Origin: Opitutales bacterium | GTDB taxonomy: Bacteria > Verrucomicrobiota > Verrucomicrobiia > Opitutales > UBA953 | Length of the DNA stretch: 64,000 nt | Assembly: GCA_030725715.1 (NCBI GenBank) | Contig: JANRFG010000032.1 | Span: forward strand, 90,906-154,905 | Reading direction: 5' to 3' | Part shown: in pieces, positions 1-7,036 of the stretch | Layout: each line of letters opens with the position of its first letter | Position numbering within the stretch: position 1 is the stretch's first letter | The notes under the pieces: model-generated | Told to the model about the DNA's origin: nothing | What the model saw: only the letters and a program-made list of their open reading frames with translations | Databases searched by the model: none | Program-made: the position numbers and the translations under genes

Positions 1-706
1 GGTATTGGCCGAGGAATTTGTCGATCTCGGCCTTGGGCGCCTGGAGCGGGAAGTGCGGGGCGTTATGGCAGAGGTGAAGGTAGAAAGGCTTCTTCGCGGC
101 CAGCGCATCATCGACGAATTTCAAGCCGAAGGTCGTCCAAAGGTCGGTGGAATACCAGCCTTGGGGCAGGCGGGGGTCGTCCTTGGCGAGTTTCTCGCCG
201 TCGAGGAAGAGTTCGGCTCGCGGGCTGTCGGCGAAGAAGAAACCGCCGGCAGCGGCGTTCAGGCTACGGTCGAAGCCGCGGGATTTCGGGGTGACACCGT
301 GGTTCTGGCCGACGTGCCACTTGCCGGTCATCGCAGTGAGGTAGCCGGCGGGGCGCAGGACTTCGGCCATGGTGACGCAACGGTCGTTGAGGCGTCCTTC
401 GTAACCGGGCAGCTTCTGGTCGTCGGTCATCCAGCCGACCCCGGTCTGGTGGGGGTAGAGTCCCGTCAGCAGCGCGGCGCGCGTCGGGCAGCACCGCGCG
501 GTGTTGTAGAACTGGGTGAACCGCAGCCCGTTCTTCGCGAGGGCGTCGAGGTTCGGGGTGGGGATTTCGCCGCCATAGCAGCCGAGATCCGAGAAGCCCA
601 TGTCATCGACGAGGATGACGATGATGTTAGGCTTGGGCGCCGCGACGGCCGACGCACACAGGGCGAGCAGGGCGAGGAGCGAACGGAAAGCGCGCACCGG
701 AGTCAT
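1..706 (-). CDS. Sulfatase (arylsulfatase family), N-terminal part; gene runs off the left edge
   Basis: Minus-strand reading from ATG at 704-706 gives MTPVRAFRSLLALLALCASAVAAPKPNIIVILVDDMGFSDLGCYGGE... with the motif ARCCPTRAALLTG (C-x-P-x-R). Open at window edge, so missing from the ORF list. ATGA overlap with the upstream gene. Confidence 0.9.
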   Translation of the reverse strand, partial: MTPVRAFRSLLALLALCASAVAAPKPNIIVILVDDMGFSDLGCYGGEIPTPNLDALAKNGLRFTQFYNTARCCPTRAALLTGLYPHQTGVGWMTDDQKLPGYEGRLNDRCVTMAEVLRPAGYLTAMTGKWHVGQNHGVTPKSRGFDRSLNAAAGGFFFADSPRAELFLDGEKLAKDDPRLPQGWYSTDLWTTFGLKFVDDALAAKKPFYLHLCHNAPHFPLQAPKAEIDKFLGQY

Positions 707-3258
707 TTGGCGGCTTTCGCCTGCGCCGTCTTCTTGGACGGCGGGCGGAGTTCGTCGGCGGTCCAGGAATTGGGATGGTCGGCGCTCTGCTTGCGTACGC
801 CGGCGACGAACTTGGCGTCGACGGGCGAGGCGTTATGCTCCCACTCGCGGCGGATGTAGGTGAGCACGCTGGCGACGTCTTCGTCGCTGAGCATGCCCAT
901 CGGCGGCATGGAAAGGTCCCAGGTGCGGTTGCCGACCTTGATCGGGCCGCCGAGTCCGTTGAGGACGATCTTGGCGGTGACGTCGGGCTTGCCGAGCACC
1001 CAGTCGCTGTCGACGAGGGGCGGGGCGAGGCCGTCGAGGCCGTAGCCGTGCGGCTGGTGGCAGGGGGCGCAGAGCGTGGTGAAGACGGCCTTGCCCTTTT
1101 CGAAGCGGGCGAGCTCGGCCTTGGTGAGGGCCGTGACCTTAGGCGCGGCCGGGGCGCCGGGCTTGCCCTTCCACGCAAGGCGGGAGGAGAGCGAAGTCAG
1201 GTTCGTGAGACCACCGGAGGACTTCACGGTGGCGCGCAGTTTGGCGAGCGACGCGGGTTCGGAGCCCAGCCAGATGGTCTTCAGAGGCGAGGTCTTCTTG
1301 GTCTTCGCGTCACGGATGGTCTGGTCGAGGCCGCGGAGCACCGCATCGCGGAGGTTGGTCCGGTCATCGAGCGTGACCGCGACGGCGAGCATTTGTTCGA
1401 ACGGGCCGCCTTTGCCGGCCTGCGAGACGAGCGCGGCCAAGGCTTCGAGCACCGGACCGGTCTCGGCCAGGTTGGCGCGCGTGGCCACCGTGGCGACGGC
1501 CTGCGCCAGGGCGACCTCACGGCCGCGTACGCCGGAGAGGGCGGCTTCGCGGATGAGTGGGTTCTTCCCGTGACGGGTGAGGAGTTCGGCGAGGGTGCGG
1601 TCCGCGGCCGGCTGGTTGACGGCCGAGAGGCGGATCGCGAGGTGGGCGAGCACGAGCGGGGCGGAGTCATCCTTCACCGCGAGCAGGTCGGGAAGGAGTT
1701 CCGCCGAGGCGAGGCGCACGGCCGCGGCGCGGACTTGCGCGTCGGCGTCCTTGAGGGCGGCGCGCGCGTCGGCCGGCGTGATGGCCCCGAGGCCGTCCAA
1801 GGTCCAGAGCGCATGCAGGCGCGTCACGGCGGGAGCGGCGGCGTCGGCCAGCAGGGCGCGCAAGGCGGGGGCTGCGGCGGCGTCGCCGCTTTCGACGAGC
1901 AGGCGCTGGGCGGTGTCGCGGACCCAGCCGTTGGGATGGGACAGACGAGCCACGCGTTCGGCAACGCCGGTAGGTAAGGTCGTCTTGGTCGGAGCGGCCT
2001 TATCGTCGCGTACGATGCGCCAGATGCGGCCTTGGTTGACAGGCGTCTCGAGCTTGCGCGCCTTGATGTTGGCCAACAGGTAATGCGTCAGGAAGCCCGG
2101 GTGCTGGAGCATGCCGCGATACATGTCCACGACGTAGAGGGCGCCGTCCGGTCCGTTGGCCATCATCACCGGGCGGAAGCGCTCGTCGGTGGACGTCAGG
2201 AACTCCGTGCCGGGATGGGCGTCCTCGGCGGTGATCACGCCGTCCTTCTCCGTGAGCTTGAGGCGCTTCACGAGATTGGAGGACGGTTCGGGGACGAACG
2301 CGTCGCCGCGGTACTCGGCCGGAAAGGCGTCGCCACGGTAGACCACGGCGCCACAGGTGGAGGTCGCGCGGGCCAAGGTGCCGTCTTCGCGCAGGGTCTT
2401 CGGGTCGTAGCCACGGTTGACGCCGGGCGTCGGGTGCGAGGGGAAGACCGCCTGGTCCTTCATCACCTGGAAGTTGACCGAGGAGGCCGTGCGCAGGAGC
2501 GGATTGCGCGAGAAGGCCGCGGCGGGCAGGAGGTCGGCGCGGAGGAGGTCGGAGTTGTAGTTGAAGAACAGTCGGCCGGCGTCGTCCTGGCAGAGGCCCC
2601 ACTGGCCGCGACCGAGACCGGGGCCGCGCTGCCACGCGTCGCCCTGCGCGCGGAAGCTCACGCCATAGCCCGCGGAATAGATGCGGTTGTCCATCGCCCA
2701 GGTCGGCGTGTTGGCCATGTGTTCGGGCTGGCCGCCGAAGGTGCCGTAGTCGGAGGCCACGATCGAGCGGGTCTCGGCCTTGCCGTCGCCGTCGAGGTCA
2801 CGGCAGAAGAAGAGGTTCGGCGGTTCGGCGATGAGCGCGCCGCCTTTGACCGGCATCACCCCGCGCGGCATGACCATATTATCAGCAAAGGCCGTCGCGC
2901 GGTCCATGCGGCCGTCGCCGTCCGTGTCGGTGAGCAGGGAGACCCGGCCGATCGGTTCTTTCTCCGTGGTGCCGTCGACGTCGCGCATGTAGCCCCGCAT
3001 TTCGACCACGAACATCCGGCCCTGGTCGTCGAAGCTGATCGCGACGGGCGTCTCGATCATCGGTTCGGCGGCGACGAGTTCGATGCGGAAACCGGGCGGC
3101 AGGCGGAAGGACTTCACGGCTTCCTCCGGTGAGAGGGGCGCCGGGGCGGGCAGGTTGAATTTGAGGGTGACGTCCTTCGGGCCGGCATTGCCCTTGTTGA
3201 GGGCGAAAGCGGACGTGGCTCCGACGAGCAGAGCCAGGACGGCAAGCGGGGTCTTCAT
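703..3258 (-). CDS. PVC-type membrane-bound dehydrogenase domain / HEAT-repeat / c-type cytochrome protein
   Basis: ORF 703..3297; likely start at internal MKTPLAVLALLVGATSAFA signal peptide (ATG 3256-3258). PPGFRIELVAAEPMIETPVAISFDDQGRMFVVEMRGY propeller, HEAT-like middle, C-terminal heme motif CAPCHQPHGYGLDGLAPPLV. Confidence 0.85.
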   Translation of the reverse strand: MKTPLAVLALLVGATSAFALNKGNAGPKDVTLKFNLPAPAPLSPEEAVKSFRLPPGFRIELVAAEPMIETPVAISFDDQGRMFVVEMRGYMRDVDGTTEKEPIGRVSLLTDTDGDGRMDRATAFADNMVMPRGVMPVKGGALIAEPPNLFFCRDLDGDGKAETRSIVASDYGTFGGQPEHMANTPTWAMDNRIYSAGYGVSFRAQGDAWQRGPGLGRGQWGLCQDDAGRLFFNYNSDLLRADLLPAAAFSRNPLLRTASSVNFQVMKDQAVFPSHPTPGVNRGYDPKTLREDGTLARATSTCGAVVYRGDAFPAEYRGDAFVPEPSSNLVKRLKLTEKDGVITAEDAHPGTEFLTSTDERFRPVMMANGPDGALYVVDMYRGMLQHPGFLTHYLLANIKARKLETPVNQGRIWRIVRDDKAAPTKTTLPTGVAERVARLSHPNGWVRDTAQRLLVESGDAAAAPALRALLADAAAPAVTRLHALWTLDGLGAITPADARAALKDADAQVRAAAVRLASAELLPDLLAVKDDSAPLVLAHLAIRLSAVNQPAADRTLAELLTRHGKNPLIREAALSGVRGREVALAQAVATVATRANLAETGPVLEALAALVSQAGKGGPFEQMLAVAVTLDDRTNLRDAVLRGLDQTIRDAKTKKTSPLKTIWLGSEPASLAKLRATVKSSGGLTNLTSLSSRLAWKGKPGAPAAPKVTALTKAELARFEKGKAVFTTLCAPCHQPHGYGLDGLAPPLVDSDWVLGKPDVTAKIVLNGLGGPIKVGNRTWDLSMPPMGMLSDEDVASVLTYIRREWEHNASPVDAKFVAGVRKQSADHPNSWTADELRPPSKKTAQAKAAK

Positions 3259-3341
3259 GCTGGCTTTTAAGACAGGCCAAAAGGGTGGGGGTTGCAAGGC
3301 GAACCCCCTCTTTTCCCCTAGGGAAAGCCGAGGCCGAGGGC

Positions 3342-4904
3342 TTACTTCTTGCCCTTAGGCGCGGCGGCCGTCACGGCCGGCCAGTCGTCGGTCCGGAAGG
3401 GGGAGGCGGGCAGGCCGGCGCCGTTGGCGAGGCTGTATTCCGGCCAATCCTTCCAGGCATAGCGGACGGCGGCAGGCTTGGCGACTTCCGCGCTGCGGAC
3501 GACGACGGTCTCGCCGACGATCTTCGCCTCAGCGGCCTTCCACTGCTTGTCTTCGCCGGCGATCTGGAAGCCCGTGAGGGCGCCGCCGTTCATGGACTTA
3601 AGTCCGCCGTTCGCATGCTTGAAGGAGACCGTGATCGCGTCGCCGCCGATCGTGGAGCCGGCCGGGAGCGGACCGCTGATCGCGGCGACGTCCTTGCCGT
3701 AGACCGTTCCGAGGGCCCAGAAGGAGAGGCGCTTGCCGACGTCCTGCTTGTTCTTCGGGTGGATGTCCTTGGCGTCGCCGATGTCGATCGTGATGGCCAT
3801 GCCGGTCTTCGGGAGTTCCAGCGTCTTCATCATCGATTCGCGGACACGGGGCCAGCCTTCGCCGCGCGAGGTGAAGTTCGGAAGCTGCACCCAGGCGAAG
3901 GGAACTTCATCGTTCCAGAGCGTGCGCCAGCTCGTGACGAGTTGGGAGAGCTGCTTGTGATAGAGGCCCGGGTTGCCGGCGTTGCCTTCGCCCTGATACC
4001 AGAGCATGCCGCGGAGCGTGTAGGGCACGAGGTTGACGACCTTGCCGTTGAAGAGACCGGCGGGTCCGCCCTTGAGCTTGCGCATGGCCAGCGGATTCCG
4101 CGGGGCCGGCGTCACGAAGGGGGTGCCGTTGGCCTTGGCTTTGGCGACGGCGGCTTTCCAAGTGGCCATCTGCCTGGCATGCAGTTCGCCGGACTTGCTT
4201 TCATCGAAGGCCAGGTAGTCCTTCATCTTGGCGTCGAAGTTAGCCTTCGTCTCGGGGTCGGAAGATTGGGCCTCGGCGGAGACCCAGGATTCGATGGGCG
4301 TACCGCCGACGGAGGTGTTGATCAGGCCGACCGGGACGCCGACTTCGCGGTGGATCTCGCGGCCGAAGAAGTAGAGCACCGCGGAGAAGCGGCCGACGGT
4401 ATCCGGCGTGCAGGCGCTCCACGCGCCTTTGCCTTCGGCGGCAGGGGAGGCTGAGTGGGTCGAGGATTCCTGATAATGACGGATGAGCGGGAAGTTCGCG
4501 GCGGCCTTCTCGGCTTCGAAGCGGTTCGAGGACTGGACGGTCATCGCCATGTTCGACTGGCCGGAGCCGAGCCAGACTTCGCCGACAAGCACGTCCTGTA
4601 CTTCGAGCTTATGGCCGTCCTTGCCCGTGACGGAAAGCGTGCGCGGTTCGGCGGAGGCCTTGAGGGCGTCGAGTTTCAGCATCCACTTGCCGTCGGCGTC
4701 CGCGGTGGCGGACTTGGACTGGCCGGCGAAGGCCACGGTCACCGTCTCGCCGGCGTCGGCCCAACCCCAGACGGCCACGGGCTTCTCGCGCTGGAGGACC
4801 ATGTGGTCCGCGATCGGCGCGGCCAGGCGGAAGCCGGCGGCGAAGAGGGAGGTGGCTCCGGCCAGGATGGCCAGGAGGGTGCAGAGCAGGCGAGGGGCGC
4901 GCAT
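3342..4904 (-). CDS. Sialate O-acetylesterase family (SASA) protein
   Basis: Signal peptide; IADHMVLQREKPVAVWGWADAGETVTV, GEVWLGSGQSNMAMTV, LWYQGEGNAG motifs. Confidence 0.88.
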   Translation of the reverse strand: MRAPRLLCTLLAILAGATSLFAAGFRLAAPIADHMVLQREKPVAVWGWADAGETVTVAFAGQSKSATADADGKWMLKLDALKASAEPRTLSVTGKDGHKLEVQDVLVGEVWLGSGQSNMAMTVQSSNRFEAEKAAANFPLIRHYQESSTHSASPAAEGKGAWSACTPDTVGRFSAVLYFFGREIHREVGVPVGLINTSVGGTPIESWVSAEAQSSDPETKANFDAKMKDYLAFDESKSGELHARQMATWKAAVAKAKANGTPFVTPAPRNPLAMRKLKGGPAGLFNGKVVNLVPYTLRGMLWYQGEGNAGNPGLYHKQLSQLVTSWRTLWNDEVPFAWVQLPNFTSRGEGWPRVRESMMKTLELPKTGMAITIDIGDAKDIHPKNKQDVGKRLSFWALGTVYGKDVAAISGPLPAGSTIGGDAITVSFKHANGGLKSMNGGALTGFQIAGEDKQWKAAEAKIVGETVVVRSAEVAKPAAVRYAWKDWPEYSLANGAGLPASPFRTDDWPAVTAAAPKGKK

Positions 4905-4957
4905 GCTTATCTAACATCTGAAATCCGCCTAGGTTCCGAGAATAGACCCGAGAACAA

Positions 4958-4988
4958 GGGGTAGGGGCAGGGGTAGGGGTAGGGGTAG
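4958..4988. repeat. GGGGTA/GGGGCA G-rich tandem tract
   Basis: Read directly: ggggtaggggcaggggtaggggtaggggtag. Confidence 0.9.
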
Positions 4989-5062
4989 TAATTACCCACC
5001 GCATAGCCTCAGCGATCTAGATAGGCGGGTCTGATATCCTGATGTGGACGTAATCTTTAGAA

Positions 5063-5097
5063 CTACCCCAACCCCGACCCCTGCCCCTACCCCTAAG
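5063..5097. repeat. Inverted copy of the GGGGTA-type tract (CCCCTAC...)
   Basis: Read directly: ctaccccaaccccgacccctgcccctacccctaag, reverse-complement-like to 4958-4988. Confidence 0.88.
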
Positions 5098-5106
5098 TCG
5101 TGTCCA

Positions 5107-6528
5107 CTACGCCAACAACTTCTTCACGACATGACAGGGCTCGACGCCGGTGAGGCGGAAGTCCAGGCCGGCGTTGCGGAAGGTGAGGCGCTCGTGGTCG
5201 ACGCCCAAGCAGTGCAGGATGGTCGCCTGCAGGTCAGGCACGCGGACCTCGTCCTTGACGATATTGAAGCCCATCTCGTCGGTCTCGCCGATCGTCTGGC
5301 CGCCCTTGATGCCGCCGCCGGCCATCCACATGGAGAACGCCTGCGGGTGGTGGTCGCGGCCTTGGCTGCGGCCGAGCGAGACGCTGGATTCGACCATCGG
5401 GGTGCGGCCGAATTCGCCGCCCCAGACGACGAGCGTGCTGTCGAGCAGGCCGCGACGCTTGAGGTCCTTGACGAGCGCGGCGGAGGCCTTGTCGGTCTTG
5501 GCGCAGTTGTTGCGCACGTTGCCGGCGACGTCGCTGTGCGCGTCCCAGCCTTCGTTGTAGATGTTGATGAAGCGGACCCCGCGCTCGACCATGCGGCGGG
5601 CGAGCAGGCAGGCGCGCGCGAAGGACGGCACCTTCGGATCGCAGCCGTAGAGCTCGAGGGTCTCCTTGGTCTCGGAGGAGAGGTCCATCAGGTCCGGCGC
5701 CGAGGTCTGCAGGCGGTAGGCCATCTCGTAGTTGGCGATGCGCGTGGCGATCTCGCTGTCGCCGTCGAGGCGGAGACGGCGGTCGTTCATCGCGTTGATG
5801 AGTCCGATGGTGTCCTTCTGCGTCGCCGGGTCGATGCCCGCGGGCGTGGCGGTATTGAGGATCGCATCGCCGGTATTGCGGAAGCGGGTGCCGGCGTAGG
5901 AGCTCGGCAGGAAACCGCTGCTCCAGCAGGCCGCGCCGCCGCTGATGCCGGCGCCGGTGCTCATGACGACGAACGAAGGGAGGTCCTTGGCTTCCGAACC
6001 GAGGCCGTAAGTGATCCAGGAGCCCATGCTCGGCCGGCCCGGCTGAGAGAAGCCGGTGTTCATGTAGATCTGGGCCGGAGCGTGGTTGAACTGCGTCGTG
6101 CGGCAGGACTTCACGATGGCGATGTCGTCCGCGATCGAAGCGATGTGCGGGATCATCTCGGAGAGCTCGGCGCCGGACTGGCCGTGGCGGGCGAACTTGT
6201 AGCGCGGGCCGAGGACGGCGGCGTCGGGGCGGATGAACGCGTAGCGCTGGCCGTTGATGATCGAGGGCGGGAGCGGCTTGCCTTCCAGCTTGGCCAGCTC
6301 GGGCTTGTAGTCGAAGAGCTCGAGCTGCGACGGTGCGCCGGCCATGAAAAGGTGGATGACCGCCTTGGCTTTGGGCGGGTGGTGCGGCAGGCCGGACATC
6401 TGGCCCGAACCGGCGGCGGCGAGGCGGCCCATGGCGCCGTCGGCCACGAGGGAGGCGAGGGCGATCTTACCGACGCCGAGGGCGCATTCCTGGAAGAAGT
6501 ACCGGCGGGTGACGTTGGGGCGGGACAT
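5107..6528 (-). CDS. DUF1501 domain-containing protein
   Basis: MSRPNVTRRYFFQECALGVGKIALASL leader; KAKAVIHLFMAGAPSQLELFDYKPELAKLEGKPLP; GGEFGRTPMVE; GRDHHPQAFSMWMAGGGIKGG. Confidence 0.92.
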   Translation of the reverse strand: MSRPNVTRRYFFQECALGVGKIALASLVADGAMGRLAAAGSGQMSGLPHHPPKAKAVIHLFMAGAPSQLELFDYKPELAKLEGKPLPPSIINGQRYAFIRPDAAVLGPRYKFARHGQSGAELSEMIPHIASIADDIAIVKSCRTTQFNHAPAQIYMNTGFSQPGRPSMGSWITYGLGSEAKDLPSFVVMSTGAGISGGAACWSSGFLPSSYAGTRFRNTGDAILNTATPAGIDPATQKDTIGLINAMNDRRLRLDGDSEIATRIANYEMAYRLQTSAPDLMDLSSETKETLELYGCDPKVPSFARACLLARRMVERGVRFINIYNEGWDAHSDVAGNVRNNCAKTDKASAALVKDLKRRGLLDSTLVVWGGEFGRTPMVESSVSLGRSQGRDHHPQAFSMWMAGGGIKGGQTIGETDEMGFNIVKDEVRVPDLQATILHCLGVDHERLTFRNAGLDFRLTGVEPCHVVKKLLA

Positions 6529-6538
6529 GGAAGGGGGA

Positions 6539-6556
6539 GATGAACGATGAAGGATG
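6539..6556. repeat. Left arm of an inverted repeat flanking the four-helix-bundle gene
   Basis: gatgaacgatgaaggatg; inverted partner at 7002-7019 differs at one of 18 positions. Confidence 0.75.
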
Positions 6557-6580
6557 AACGATGGAGGATGAAACAGTGGC

Positions 6581-7036
6581 TCAGGATCTGTGGTGTAGTT
6601 CTACGCCGTGCATGAAGGTGCGTAGCTTGGCGATAAGTAGGCGAGTGTGATCCGCGAGTTCTGCGTGTCGTTGCTGTGAGACTAGGGACCCGGTCTCGCG
6701 AAGGGTGTCCAGATGATCCAGGGTTTCTTGGGCCGAGCCCAGCGCGTAGGTGAGATGGCGGAGGAACTCCATTTTGTAGCGGCGCTTACCGTATCCTTCG
6801 ACGATGTTGGCGCGAATGGACTTGGAGGAGCGTCTGACTTGAGAGCCGACTTCATGCATCTCAAATCGCGGAAGCTCTTCCAGGGTCATCCGATGCACCT
6901 CCACGGAGAGATCGCGAGCCAGCTGCCATACCTCCAATCGCTGATAGCCGGATGCGGTTTCCTGGGGCTCCTCCATTACTGCTCCCATATCATTCATCAT
7001 CCATCCCTCATCGTTCATCGTGTTTCTCATCTGCAT
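6581..7036 (-). CDS. Four-helix bundle protein (S23 / 23S rRNA intervening-sequence protein family)
   Basis: YQRLEVWQLARDLSVEVHRMTLEELPRFEMHEVGSQVRRSSKSIRANIVEGYGKRRYKMEFLRHLTYALGSAQETLDHLD matches the S23/four-helix-bundle signature. True start may be internal, since the first ~20 residues are encoded by the flanking repeat. Confidence 0.88.
   Translation of the reverse strand: MQMRNTMNDEGWMMNDMGAVMEEPQETASGYQRLEVWQLARDLSVEVHRMTLEELPRFEMHEVGSQVRRSSKSIRANIVEGYGKRRYKMEFLRHLTYALGSAQETLDHLDTLRETGSLVSQQRHAELADHTRLLIAKLRTFMHGVELHHRS
7002..7019. repeat. Right arm of the inverted repeat flanking the four-helix-bundle gene
   Basis: catccctcatcgttcatc, reverse complement gatgaacgatgagggatg. Confidence 0.75.

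Noticed and set aside
4958-5097. Telomere-like repeat or replicon end
   Set aside because: The GGGGTA tract looks telomere-like, but it is internal, short, occurs three times, and genes continue on both sides.
5044-5100. TPTPTPAPTP repeat peptide coding sequence
   Set aside because: Translation of the C-rich repeat tract; no plausible gene around it.
6539-7019. CRISPR-like array from the ATGAACGATGA repeats
   Set aside because: Only a few short imperfect units, no regular spacers and no cas genes; better described as flanking inverted repeats.
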